Below are positions 8,901 through 17,414 of a stretch of 37,121 nucleotides of DNA, one piece after another. Below the pieces are notes generated by a model that saw only the letters and a list, made by a program, of their open reading frames with translations, ran no database searches and was not told where the DNA came from. The position numbers and the translations under genes were made by a program. The stretch's first letter is position 1. The number at the start of each line of letters is the position of its first letter. Where the stretch lies: NCBI GenBank assembly GCA_024235695.1, contig JACKLX010000025.1, positions 1 to 37,121 on the forward strand, read 5' to 3'. This stretch comes from Accumulibacter sp. (GTDB taxonomy: Bacteria; Pseudomonadota; Gammaproteobacteria; Burkholderiales; Rhodocyclaceae).

Positions 8901-10016
8901 TCAAAGCTCTATTCGATACGGCGTATTCGGGACGGCATTGTACTCTGCCCGATACGCCAGCCTGGCCTGCCGGTCGGCGGCGCCCCACGGACGCGTCGTC
9001 TTGCTGGCGTAATTGAAGCACAGCGTCGGCGGCTGATGGCGCGAGCGGGCGATGATCCGCTGCATCGCTTCGGCGTCCGGGTGTCGGAAACGGCTGCCGT
9101 TGGTGCTGATCAGGAAGCGCGGGCTGTCGATCAGCGCCAGCAGTTCGTCGCTGATGTTGCCGGCACTGCCGTGGTGCGCGACCTTGACTGCGTCGACCTT
9201 GAGAACGTCTTGAGCGCGTTGCTGCAGCAGGCGCCTGATCGATGCGGTGACGACCTCGTGGTAGGCGTCGGCGAGAAAGAGGCACGACTTGCCGGCGGCT
9301 TCGAACTCGGCGAGGAAGGCGATCGAACTGCCGTTGGCCGCCGCCCGGTCGACCTTCAGCTGGCGTTCGAGCAGTGCGTCGAGCTCGGGCGTGGTACCGA
9401 GCAGACCCTGGCCGGGCAGGTAGGCCTTGCGCTGCGCCAGCTGTTGCCAGGCCGCGTCGAGGTCGCCGGGAGTGACGTTTGTCCCGAGGTCCGTGCGCCA
9501 CGCCTCGCGCATCCGGTCGAGCGTCGCCGGCGTCGGCGACAGCAGCGTCAGCCGCAGGTCGCCGGCCAGCGTCCGCTCGGGCAGCGGCCCGTCGTCGGGC
9601 ACCACCACCGCCTGGCCGTCGAAAGCGCCGTTCCACTGTCCCTGCTGGAAGCGACGGACGATCAGCGCGCTGAGGAATTCGCCCTGCTTGCCGCCCAGCA
9701 CGCGCCCGCCGGGTGAGAGATGGCTCCAGCCGTTGAACCACAGGTCGATCACCCGAATCGGCAGCGGCTGATTGGCGAGCAGGCGCACGATGCCTTCGAC
9801 GTGGTCGGTATCGACGTGGCTCATGACCACCAGTTCGAAGCGGCGATCGCCGGCGGGCAGGGCGTCGAGGCGCGCCTCGAGGTGCTTGTAGGTGGCGATC
9901 GGACCGCCGTCGATGAGCAGCCGGCGGCTACGCGAGCTGTCTCCGTACTCGACCAGCAGGCAGTCGCCGTGCAGCGCCGGCAGCATCTCGATGCGGAAGA
10001 ATGGATCAGCAGGCAT
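8901..10016 (-). CDS. ComEC-like metallo-beta-lactamase-fold hydrolase
   Basis: 371 residues, soluble, without a signal peptide. It carries the metal-binding motif HVDTDH (His67, Asp69, Asp71, His72) and a second motif AHHGS (280-284). The latter is typical of the beta-lactamase domain of ComEC/Rec2 and of related stand-alone hydrolases in conflict systems. An N-terminal GDCLLVEYG/LLIDGGP segment (17-39) matches the start of the fold. The substrate cannot be read from sequence; nucleic acid or nucleotide phosphodiester hydrolysis is plausible for ComEC-like members. The ATG at 10016 was chosen because TGGAG lies 7 bases upstream; a longer open frame to 10388 only overlaps the CHAT gene. It starts 13 bases after the CHAT gene stop and is the third gene of the patatin-CHAT-MBL operon. 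Confidence 0.88.
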   Translation of the reverse strand: MPADPFFRIEMLPALHGDCLLVEYGDSSRSRRLLIDGGPIATYKHLEARLDALPAGDRRFELVVMSHVDTDHVEGIVRLLANQPLPIRVIDLWFNGWSHLSPGGRVLGGKQGEFLSALIVRRFQQGQWNGAFDGQAVVVPDDGPLPERTLAGDLRLTLLSPTPATLDRMREAWRTDLGTNVTPGDLDAAWQQLAQRKAYLPGQGLLGTTPELDALLERQLKVDRAAANGSSIAFLAEFEAAGKSCLFLADAYHEVVTASIRRLLQQRAQDVLKVDAVKVAHHGSAGNISDELLALIDSPRFLISTNGSRFRHPDAEAMQRIIARSRHQPPTLCFNYASKTTRPWGAADRQARLAYRAEYNAVPNTPYRIEL

Positions 10017-10029
10017 GGAGGATCTCCAG

Positions 10030-13020
10030 TCAGAGTCGCCAGTCGGCGTCGCCAAAGGCGACAACGCACAAGGCCATCGGCAGGCTGTCGCGCAGCGCCT
10101 GGCGTTTGGCTTCGCGCAGGGCTTCGCCCAGGCACGGCGCGGCGGCCAGGCTGCGGTCGGTCGCCTCGGCGTCGCGGGTCGATTGCCGCTGGATGGCCAG
10201 CAAGGTCTGCAGCAGCTTCTCGCCGACCTTGACGGCGTGCGGGCCGAATACGGTGGCAATGGTCGACACGATCGCCGCCGCACCCGCCTGGCGGAAATAG
10301 CGGATGTGGTTGGCGTAGTGCTGCGCGGTGCTGGCAGTGTCGCAGCCGAGCAGCAGCAGCAGGGGGTAGGGGCCGCTGTCGTCGGCATGGACGTATTCGC
10401 GCGGCAGGCGCAGCGTCTTGAACGGCATGCCGCCGATCTCCAGTGCGATGTCCTGGCGCTCGCCGGTGTTGTGCGGAAAGGCGACCAGCAGCGTCGGCCG
10501 CGCGCCGATCACCGCCTGCTTCCATTCGTCCCAGCTTGTCGCCACCTCGACGCCGCCGGGCAGCTGCTGGCGCAGCGACGTCAGCAGCGGGTCGATTTCG
10601 GCCGCCAGAACCTCCTGGCTGTAGGCCAGCAGCGCCGACTGGTCGAGTTGCAGGCGCAGCCGGTCGCCGACCGGTTCGGCCTGGACGATCACCTCGGCCT
10701 GGTTGGGGACGTCGACCGCCGGGTTGTAGACGTGTCGTTCGATGACCTTGCGCAGGCCCCAGAAACCCATCGGGCAGACGTGCCGTCGCGGCTGCTGTTG
10801 ACCGGCACAGTCCTGCGGGCAGGCGCCGTCGGCGAGCGCCTTTAGCGCGTTCGGGCAGAAGGTGACGCCGGCGTCGTCGTCGGGCGGCTGGTACTGGTAG
10901 ATGAATTCGAAGGGAACGACGGCGTCGGCACGGGTGCTGACGATCTGGATGTGCGTCTCCTGATCGACGTTCATCCCCTGGCTCTGCAGCGCCTGCAGGT
11001 TGTCGATCACCAGGCTCGAATAGAGGTCGGCGCCGAGTCGGGCGAGCTCGATGAACAGCGGCAGGTTGTCGCCTTCGGTCAGACCGCCGCTGTAGTCGGC
11101 GACGCTGTGTGCGACGTTGGACAGCAGCTGGTTGATCCTGGCAACGGGTTCGTCGATGCCGCTGAGGTCCTTCGCCCAGGCGCGCCTGCCGGCGATGGCG
11201 GTGAGCAGCGGTCGCCCGGCGTTGCTGTGGTTGAGGACGAACGAGGCGTCGAAACGCCGCCGCGAGCCAAGATCGCTCCAGTTCGTGCGGACGCGCGCCT
11301 CGAGGCGTTGGCCGATGCCCGGTCTGCCGCCCGAGCGCTCATCAAGCGCTTGGTCGGCGGCCGTGACGCGGCTCTCGATCAGCACCGTCTGCAGCACCCG
11401 GCCGCGGTGCAGGACGGTGACCCGGCCTGCGAAGTCGGCGCAGACGCGTGGCGTGAACGCCAGTTCGACGACGCTGCTCGGGCCGGTGTGAGGCAGCAAC
11501 AGCTCGCCAAGCAGCGGTTGATCGAGCTGTGTCGGTTCGTGAAAGACGAGCTGCAAGCGATGACGCCGCTGCTGGCGGGGCAGTTGCTGCGCCGGAAAGG
11601 CCGCCGGCGCCGATTGCCAGCGGGCGTCCGGCGGGCCGATCCGCAGACGCAGCAGCACCGGCACGCCGACCCGCAGGCGCTGCCGCTCCTCGACCAGTTG
11701 CCCGTGCTGCCGGCTCCAGAAGCTGTGCTGGACGAAGCGCGACCGGGGTTGTTCGACGGCCTGCGCCAATTCCTGGTCGCGCAGCTCACCGGCCACTTCG
11801 GTCAGCGACGACGCCTCGTCCGACTCGTGGTCGAAGCGATAGCGCGCACTGGCTTCGCCAATGTGTCTGGCGAGTTGCTGCGGCGAGACGCTGCGCGCCG
11901 ACGGAGCCCGTGCGCCTGCCGCGACGCCGCGCGCCGACCCCGGCAGCACGGTTCCGATCCGTTCGGACGAGTCGACGAGTTGTCCAAGCGAGCGTTCGCT
12001 GAGCGCCAGTTCGGCGTGCCTGGGCAAGGCCCGCAGGCGTGCCGCGAGCGTTCCGACGGTATGCGACAGGGCGCTGATCCGCCGCAGGTCGTCGCCGAGG
12101 AAAGCGGTCACACCGGTGCCGAAGGCCTGTCTCAGGGCGACGTCGAGGGGCGTGTTGTGCGCCAGTTGGTCGGCCAGTCGAATCAGCGCCGCGAGCTGTG
12201 CGTCGCTCGCCGAAGCGGCCGGGCCGTCGACGCCAACGACACCTTCGGCAGACAGTTCGTCGGCGACGATGCGCAACAGGGCGTCGAGGGCGTCGCCGCT
12301 GGCGTCGAGGCCACCGAGCAGCAGTACCAGCGCGGCGTGGCTCGGCGAACGGTGGCTCAGCAGCCGGGCGGCGGTCTGCCGCAGCGAACCGCTGAAAACC
12401 AGGACTTCGAGGCGCGGCATCGCACGGCTGGCGACGCCAAGGCGGTAGGGCCAGTGCGGTCGTGGCGGCGCCGGCAAGCGGGCGATGGCTTCGGCAAGCG
12501 GGTCGTCCGGCAGAACGGCGATCATGAACGGCAGCTGCCAGTCGATCCTGCCGTCAGCCGCGAAAGCGTCGGCGACATAGACGCTGCCGGCGGCGACCGC
12601 GGGATCGGCCAGGGCCTGCAACATCGGCAACAGGGCATGCCGGCGTTGCCGCTGGCTGCGTACCGCGATGCGCACGCGGCCAGCGGCCTGGCCAGCGAAA
12701 GCGGACCACGCGTCGGCCAACACCCTGGCCGCCGGCAGGCCGTGAACCGCGCGCAGCGGCGGCGCTTGCCAGTCGATGATGTCGTCGGCCTGGCGAGCCG
12801 CGGCGAGCAGGGCGCTGATTGCCTGCGCCTGCTCGTGGCCGCCTGTCGCGCCGGCCAGTGCGGCCAGGCCCGGCGCGCGCGCCGCTGCCTGCCGGCGGCC
12901 AGCCGCCGGCGCGGCTCGCCAGCCGGCGGCAAGCAGTGCGCCGAGCGCCGCCAACGCCTGCGCGAAGCCGGCGTCGTCGACCTCGAGACTCCAACGGGCG
13001 AGGCCTTGCCGATCGATCAT
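10030..13020 (-). CDS. Large protein with C-terminal CHAT-like (caspase-fold) protease domain
   Basis: 996 residues. Residues 1-400 are Ala/Arg-rich; about 215-340 has a Rossmann-like pattern (RLEVLVFSGSL, then LADQLAHNTPLDVALRQAFG). Residues 450-560 look like a beta-sandwich (VVELAFTPRVCADFAGRVTV). The C-terminal 300 residues resemble a CHAT domain: VPFEFIYQYQ, then VAFPHNTG with His850, then LLLLGCDTA with Cys893, GAAAIVSTIATVFG, and the closing LREAKRQAL...VAFGDADW. Canonical CHAT proteases have HG after the catalytic His; here it is HN. A cluster of Cys residues (CPNALKALADGACPQDC, near 730-745, then CPMG) could bind metal. The ATG at 13020 has a GAGGCG ribosome site overlapping the patatin stop. 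CHAT proteases often activate neighbouring effectors by cleavage, so the patatin or MBL protein is a possible target; this is inference. Confidence 0.8.
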   Translation of the reverse strand: MIDRQGLARWSLEVDDAGFAQALAALGALLAAGWRAAPAAGRRQAAARAPGLAALAGATGGHEQAQAISALLAAARQADDIIDWQAPPLRAVHGLPAARVLADAWSAFAGQAAGRVRIAVRSQRQRRHALLPMLQALADPAVAAGSVYVADAFAADGRIDWQLPFMIAVLPDDPLAEAIARLPAPPRPHWPYRLGVASRAMPRLEVLVFSGSLRQTAARLLSHRSPSHAALVLLLGGLDASGDALDALLRIVADELSAEGVVGVDGPAASASDAQLAALIRLADQLAHNTPLDVALRQAFGTGVTAFLGDDLRRISALSHTVGTLAARLRALPRHAELALSERSLGQLVDSSERIGTVLPGSARGVAAGARAPSARSVSPQQLARHIGEASARYRFDHESDEASSLTEVAGELRDQELAQAVEQPRSRFVQHSFWSRQHGQLVEERQRLRVGVPVLLRLRIGPPDARWQSAPAAFPAQQLPRQQRRHRLQLVFHEPTQLDQPLLGELLLPHTGPSSVVELAFTPRVCADFAGRVTVLHRGRVLQTVLIESRVTAADQALDERSGGRPGIGQRLEARVRTNWSDLGSRRRFDASFVLNHSNAGRPLLTAIAGRRAWAKDLSGIDEPVARINQLLSNVAHSVADYSGGLTEGDNLPLFIELARLGADLYSSLVIDNLQALQSQGMNVDQETHIQIVSTRADAVVPFEFIYQYQPPDDDAGVTFCPNALKALADGACPQDCAGQQQPRRHVCPMGFWGLRKVIERHVYNPAVDVPNQAEVIVQAEPVGDRLRLQLDQSALLAYSQEVLAAEIDPLLTSLRQQLPGGVEVATSWDEWKQAVIGARPTLLVAFPHNTGERQDIALEIGGMPFKTLRLPREYVHADDSGPYPLLLLLGCDTASTAQHYANHIRYFRQAGAAAIVSTIATVFGPHAVKVGEKLLQTLLAIQRQSTRDAEATDRSLAAAPCLGEALREAKRQALRDSLPMALCVVAFGDADWRL

Positions 13021-13030
13021 CTTGGGCGCC

Positions 13031-14146
13031 TCAGTCGAGCGGCCAGGCGCCGACCGGCCAGCCACGCGGCGGGTCGATGGGCAGTCGGGCGCGCCTGCGC
13101 AGGGCGCTGTCGGCGAGCGCGTAGCCCCAGTTGATCAACTGCCCCTGTTCGCGGGCGCTGAAGTTCTTGAGGCGCGTCGGGATGTCCTGCAGCGCGGCGG
13201 TGGTGCTGCTGTCGCCGGCCAGCGCTTGCGGGTCGTCGTAGTCAGCGATTGCCGTGCCGATTCCCCAGTAGGCGCCGCGCCGCCGCCCGGCCTCGAAGTC
13301 GCCGACCAGCGAGCGCTTGCGCAGCGCACGCGTCTGGTCGATCAGGATGTCGCGCACGCGGCCGAGCTGCAGGAGGTCGTCCTCGAACGGCGACTCGTCG
13401 ATCGCGAACGGCGCGCCGGCGTCGCTGACGAGCACGATGTCGACATTGTCGAGCAGGGCTTCGAGGCCCATGTTGTCGTAAACGCCGCCGTCGGCGAGCA
13501 CGATCCGCTGCCGCAGCCTGTCGAGATTGGCCAGTTCGCGCTGCGGTTTCTCCCAGGCGGCGCTCTCGGTCTTCAGTACCACCGGCGAAAAAATCGGCGG
13601 GAAAGCGCTGGAGGCGGCGATGGCGTCGGCCAGCAGCACTTCGCTGTTGTACGAGATGCCCAGCACGTAGTCGGCGATGTAATCCTGGCGAAAACGGAAA
13701 CTGCGGCCGGTCTGCATGTTGGTTGCGTAGAAGATGAAGCGTGGCGCGTGGTCATCGGCGGGCGTCGCGAGTTGCCGCAGCAAGGTGTCGCCGAACAGAT
13801 CCCTGGCATAACGCCGGGCCAGGAACTCGCCGGAACTGACGAACGGCGTCAGATGGCCGAGCAGCGCCGTACTGACGTCGATCGTTTGCTGGCAGAACTC
13901 GCGCACCGGCTGCGCGACGACCTCCTCGAAGTTGCTGGCGTGATCGTCGACGAAGCTGAGCTGGCGCCAGCGGTGGGCAAGGATGCCGGCGAGGATCGAA
14001 CCGCCGGAAACGCTGGTGACCCGCGCCAGGCGCCGCAAGAGCCCCGCCTCGTTGATCCGCCAGAGGCTGCCGAGGCCGAAGAGCGTCGCCCGGAAACCGC
14101 CGCCGGACAAGGCCAGGCCGATCGTTGCTTGCTGCTCGAGCTGCAT
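13031..14146 (-). CDS. Patatin-like phospholipase
   Basis: 371 residues, no signal peptide. All patatin hallmarks are present: the oxyanion-hole motif SGGGFRATLFGLG (14-26), the nucleophile elbow SVSGGS with Ser47, and the catalytic Asp219 in LADGGVYDNMG. The family hydrolyses acyl chains of membrane phospholipids. Cytosolic bacterial members serve as membrane-degrading effectors in some immune systems and as housekeeping lipases elsewhere. The ATG at 14146 is preceded by a near-perfect AGGAGG site at good spacing, so it is probably strongly translated. It is the first gene of a three-gene operon with the CHAT-like protein (10-base gap) and the MBL-fold protein. It is divergent from the PAS histidine kinase at 14520. 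The enzyme class is clear; the cellular role is inferred. Confidence 0.93.
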   Translation of the reverse strand: MQLEQQATIGLALSGGGFRATLFGLGSLWRINEAGLLRRLARVTSVSGGSILAGILAHRWRQLSFVDDHASNFEEVVAQPVREFCQQTIDVSTALLGHLTPFVSSGEFLARRYARDLFGDTLLRQLATPADDHAPRFIFYATNMQTGRSFRFRQDYIADYVLGISYNSEVLLADAIAASSAFPPIFSPVVLKTESAAWEKPQRELANLDRLRQRIVLADGGVYDNMGLEALLDNVDIVLVSDAGAPFAIDESPFEDDLLQLGRVRDILIDQTRALRKRSLVGDFEAGRRRGAYWGIGTAIADYDDPQALAGDSSTTAALQDIPTRLKNFSAREQGQLINWGYALADSALRRRARLPIDPPRGWPVGAWPLD

Positions 14147-14519
14147 CGGAAACCTCCTGCTGATCGCCGCCGATACCTGTCAATGGGCTGCCAACGGCAC
14201 TTGCTGGTCCGCTTCGGCGGCATGCCGGGAAAGTGCCGTGTCCGACTGCAGGATAGGAAATTCCGCAGCAGATGGCGAGAGTATGTCGGTTCGCGGCAAG
14301 TCTGGTCAAACGGAGTCCTTGCCAACAGTCGCGGCCGGCAATGCGTCGTCGATGGCCCTGGCGTTCACGCCGGATTATGGAGTGATGGAGTGGGGGCGGT
14401 GCTGTCGCTTGCCGCGGTCCTGTCGAGGCAATGCGAAACGGTTGCCCTGACCGGGTTCAGGGAGGATGATGGCGCGAAAGGCGCCAGCTTGTCTGCCTGG
14501 CGGCTGATCGGAGATGATC
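14147..14519. promoter_or_regulatory. Divergent intergenic region, patatin operon / PAS kinase
   Basis: These 373 bases hold no supported gene and must carry the promoters of two opposed transcription units. I see no convincing sigma70 pair. Near the kinase start there are two small hairpins: CCTGA/TCAGG around 14447-14462, and a perfect six-base stem TGGCGC/GCGCCA with loop GAAAG at 14470-14486. They lie in the presumed leader of the kinase gene. A long plus-strand frame crossing the region is the antisense of the patatin gene and is not a gene. Confidence 0.5.
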
Positions 14520-16178
14520 ATGACCCGTGACACGCCCTCGGTCGACGCGGCATGCGACAGTCAGTTGCTCGAGTACCGGGCGATCTTCGAGAACGCGGCG
14601 GTCGGCATCGTCTACACGCGCGACCGCGTGATCTATCGCTGCAACGAACGCGCGGCCGAGATCCTCGGTTACCCGCGTGAGGAACTCGAGGGGCTGCCGG
14701 GGATCGCGACTTATCCTTCCGCCGAGAACTACGAGGCGATCGGGCGCCGTGCCGGACCGCTGCTTGCCGCCGGCAAGGCTTTCCAGTCCGACTGGCAATA
14801 CCGGCGCAAGGACGGCTCGTTGATCTGGTGTCTTGTGTATGGCCGGGCGGTCGATCCACAGCAGACCGACGCGGGCACGGTCTGGGTCCTCGAAGACGTC
14901 ACCGAAGCGCGGCGAATGGCCGCTGCCCACAGTCTGGCCATGGCCGAAATGCAGGCGATTCTCGACAATGCGTCGGTGGCCATCGTCTTTACACGCGATC
15001 GCAAGATCATCCGCTGCAACCCCGCTTTCGCCGAGCGCTTCGGCTATCCGGACGACACCGCCATTGGCCTCCCCGGGCGGTTGCTGTACCGTAGCGACGA
15101 GGAGTACGCGGAGGTGGGCCGGCTGGCCCATCCGCTGCTGTCGACAGGACAGCCGTTCCAGCACGAGATGTACCTGCAGCACGCCGATGGCCGCCCGATC
15201 TGGGCGAACGCGATTGGCTACCTGATCGACGCCAGCGATCCGACCAAGGGAACGATCTGGCTGCTCGAGGACCGGTCGGCGTTCAAACAGGCGGAGGAGG
15301 CTCTGCGAGCCAACCTGATCGAACTGCGGGAAACCAATCGTCGCCTGGAGGAAACCCAGAACCAGCTCCTGCAGTCGGAGAAGCTGGCGTCGATCGGGCA
15401 ACTGGCGGCCGGCGTTGCGCATGAGATCAACAACCCGGTCGGTTTTGTCAGCTCGAACCTTCACACCCTCGGCGAATACGTGAACACCTTGTTCGAGTTG
15501 GTCGACGCCTACGAGGCAGCACTCGGGCTGGTGTCGCTGCCGGCCGGGGCGCAGGCCAAACTGGACGCGGTTCGCCGGCACGCCGACGTCGGCTATCTGC
15601 GTGCCGATGCGCTCGATCTGCTCGGCGAGTCGGTCGACGGGGTAAAGCGCGTGCGCCAGATCGTCCAGGACCTCAAGGATTTTTCGCACGTCGATGCCGG
15701 CGAATGGAAGCGTGTCGATCTCAACGCCTGCATCGCGAGCACGCTCAACGTGGTCAGCAACGAGATCAAGTACAAGGCGAAGGTCGAGCGCGATCTCGCC
15801 GTGCTGCCCGAGGTGCTGTGCAACGCGCCGCAGATCAGTCAGGTGATCATGAATCTGCTGGTCAACGCGGCGCAGGCGATCGAGACTTCCGGCATCATCC
15901 GCCTGGCCACTGGCGCCGAGGGTGACTGGGCATGGTTCGAAGTGGCAGACGATGGCAAGGGCATGAGCGAGGAGGTGAAGAAGCGGATCTTCGAGCCCTT
16001 CTATACCACCAAGGCGGTCGGCCAGGGTACCGGGCTCGGGCTCTCCGTGTCCTACGGCATCGTCGGCAAGCACGGCGGGCGAATCGAGGTGTTCAGCGCG
16101 CCAGACCAGGGTGCGCGCTTCCGTGTCTGGCTGCCGGTGAACGGCTCACGCGAGGAAGCTGGGGCAGTCGCCGGGTAG
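14520..16178 (+). CDS. PAS-PAS sensor histidine kinase
   Basis: 552 residues, soluble. Two similar PAS domains occupy about 18-130 and 143-255, each with the pattern AILDN/AIFENA...VGIVYTRDR...CN. They are followed by a coiled coil (about 256-290) and a kinase core. The H-box is GVAHEINNP with phospho-acceptor His301. ATP-binding motifs are LLVNAAQAI (N-box), DDGKGM (G1, near 478) and GQGTGLGLSVSYG (G2, near 505). The ATG at 14520 is preferred over the ATG at 14514 because GGAG then sits six bases upstream. No response regulator follows; the nearest receivers are on the other side of the patatin operon. It is divergent from the patatin operon and upstream of the metacaspase-like gene, so it may sense the trigger for this island, which is inference. 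A likely terminator follows at 16200-16249. Confidence 0.92.
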   Translation: MTRDTPSVDAACDSQLLEYRAIFENAAVGIVYTRDRVIYRCNERAAEILGYPREELEGLPGIATYPSAENYEAIGRRAGPLLAAGKAFQSDWQYRRKDGSLIWCLVYGRAVDPQQTDAGTVWVLEDVTEARRMAAAHSLAMAEMQAILDNASVAIVFTRDRKIIRCNPAFAERFGYPDDTAIGLPGRLLYRSDEEYAEVGRLAHPLLSTGQPFQHEMYLQHADGRPIWANAIGYLIDASDPTKGTIWLLEDRSAFKQAEEALRANLIELRETNRRLEETQNQLLQSEKLASIGQLAAGVAHEINNPVGFVSSNLHTLGEYVNTLFELVDAYEAALGLVSLPAGAQAKLDAVRRHADVGYLRADALDLLGESVDGVKRVRQIVQDLKDFSHVDAGEWKRVDLNACIASTLNVVSNEIKYKAKVERDLAVLPEVLCNAPQISQVIMNLLVNAAQAIETSGIIRLATGAEGDWAWFEVADDGKGMSEEVKKRIFEPFYTTKAVGQGTGLGLSVSYGIVGKHGGRIEVFSAPDQGARFRVWLPVNGSREEAGAVAG

Positions 16179-16199
16179 TCCCGCTACGGTGGCCGGCGA

Positions 16200-16249
16200 C
16201 GCCGGCAGTGGCGCCTGCAAGCGTGGACCGGGCGCCGGCGAGGTTTTTT
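16200..16249 (+). terminator. Probable intrinsic terminator after the PAS kinase
   Basis: Seven-base arms CGCCGGC (16200-16206) and GCCGGCG (16234-16240) are followed three bases later by six T residues (16244-16249). The 27-base loop can itself pair through GGCGCC. It would separate the kinase from the metacaspase-like gene. Confidence 0.5.
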
Positions 16250-16263
16250 ATTGCCTTCCGACT

Positions 16264-16272
16264 TGCTAGACT
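16264..16272 (+). promoter_or_regulatory. Possible extended -10 promoter for the metacaspase-like gene
   Basis: TGCTAGACT fits the extended -10 form TGnTATAAT and lies 46 bases before the ATG at 16318. No good -35 element is visible, as expected for extended -10 promoters. The assignment is tentative. Confidence 0.35.
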
Positions 16273-16317
16273 GAGAAGCGCAATCAACGATAAATCAGTC
16301 ATCGACAGGAGGCCGTG

Positions 16318-17160
16318 ATGAGCAAACGAGCGCTTTGTATGGGCATCAACAACTACCCCGGCACGCACATGGATCTCCATGGTTGCGTCAATGACGCCAA
16401 CGACTGGGCTGCCGAACTGGCGGGTCGCGGCTTTGCCGTCAGCAAGCTGATCGACAGTCAGGCGACCAAGGCAGCGATGGTCAGCGCCATCCAGTCGCTG
16501 ATCGGCAGCGCGGTCAGCGGCGACGTCGTGGTGATTACCTATTCCGGGCACGGCACCTACGTGCCGGATACCAACGGTGACGAGATCGACGGGCTCGACG
16601 AGGCGCTTTGTCCCTACGACCTGCAGACCGGTGGCGGGGCGCTGGTCGACGACGAGATCAATACCCTGTTCAGTGCGCGCAAGGCCGGAGTGCGGCTGCT
16701 GCTGATTTCGGACAGTTGCCACTCGGGTACCGTGACCCGCGCCGCTGCCGCCGATCCCGACGCCGACAACGCGCCGGCTCCGCGCTTCATGCCGATGGGC
16801 AACTGGCTGCCGGCAGAAAAGCTGCCGCAGGGGATCAGCGGCCAGCCGCTGACGACGGTGCCGGTGATTTCCGGCGTTTCCCCCTTCGTCGGCGCCTTGT
16901 CGCGGATGATGGGCGACCTGCTGCTGGCGGGCTGCAAGGAGGGGCCGAACAACTTCTCCTACGACGCGAGCATTGCCGGGCGACCCTGCGGTGCGTTCAC
17001 CTACTACGCCCTGAAGGCGCTCAGGAGGTTGCCGGCCAACGCCACCTACGCGCAGTGGCATGCGGCGATCACGCCGGGTTCGCTGCCTTCGGCGTCGTAC
17101 CCGCAAACACCACAGATCTACGGTAGCCAGGACGCCCGCAACCGGCAGATATTCAGCTGA
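16318..17160 (+). CDS. Metacaspase-like (caspase family, C14) peptidase
   Basis: 280 residues, essentially only a p20-type caspase-fold domain plus a C-terminal part. The catalytic dyad is visible: His78 in VITYSGHGT and Cys134 in LISDSCHSGT. The acidic motif NGDEIDGLDEALCPYD (86-101) is typical of type I metacaspases and bacterial orthocaspases. These enzymes usually cleave after Arg or Lys and are often calcium-dependent. No signal peptide, prodomain or fused effector domain is seen. The ATG at 16318 has a strong AGGAGG site; a GTG just before it is less likely. It lies between the PAS kinase and the esterase-CHAT gene on the same strand. Bacterial caspase-like proteases of this kind are found in cell-suicide and immunity loci; its substrate here is unknown. 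Confidence 0.93.
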   Translation: MSKRALCMGINNYPGTHMDLHGCVNDANDWAAELAGRGFAVSKLIDSQATKAAMVSAIQSLIGSAVSGDVVVITYSGHGTYVPDTNGDEIDGLDEALCPYDLQTGGGALVDDEINTLFSARKAGVRLLLISDSCHSGTVTRAAAADPDADNAPAPRFMPMGNWLPAEKLPQGISGQPLTTVPVISGVSPFVGALSRMMGDLLLAGCKEGPNNFSYDASIAGRPCGAFTYYALKALRRLPANATYAQWHAAITPGSLPSASYPQTPQIYGSQDARNRQIFS

Positions 17161-17339
17161 CGCCAGCAGGGTGGCTGGCCGGCGTCTGCCTGGCCGCCTG
17201 GTGGCGCGCTGCCTTTGCGCGCCTGGCCGTCGCTGTTGCGCGGTACGAGCATGCCGCGCTGCCGCTCGAGGCTGGCTTGCGGCCTCTGGCCTAGCCCGAG
17301 CGACGGTCATCCAGGCCAGCTTGCGATCCGCGGCAGGCG

Positions 17340-17352
17340 GCGAAGGCTTCGC
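17340..17352. repeat. Short perfect inverted repeat upstream of the giant CHAT gene
   Basis: GCGAAG and CTTCGC are separated by one base within the 254-base gap before the gene at 17415. It could be an operator half-site pair or chance in GC-rich DNA. No clear promoter pair was recognised in this gap. Confidence 0.25.
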
Positions 17353-17414
17353 ACGGCGCTAATCATTTTTCGCGATCGGTAGACCAGGCAGACAGCAACT
17401 CCTTGGAGGCGATG

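Noticed and set aside
10951-13134. A 727-codon plus-strand frame opposite the 996-residue CHAT-like gene
   Set aside because: No recognisable motif or ribosome site; the minus-strand frame has tight operon spacing and CHAT motifs.
12776-14530. A 584-codon plus-strand frame crossing the patatin gene and the divergent region
   Set aside because: It is the antisense of a clear patatin gene and would run into the start of the PAS kinase.
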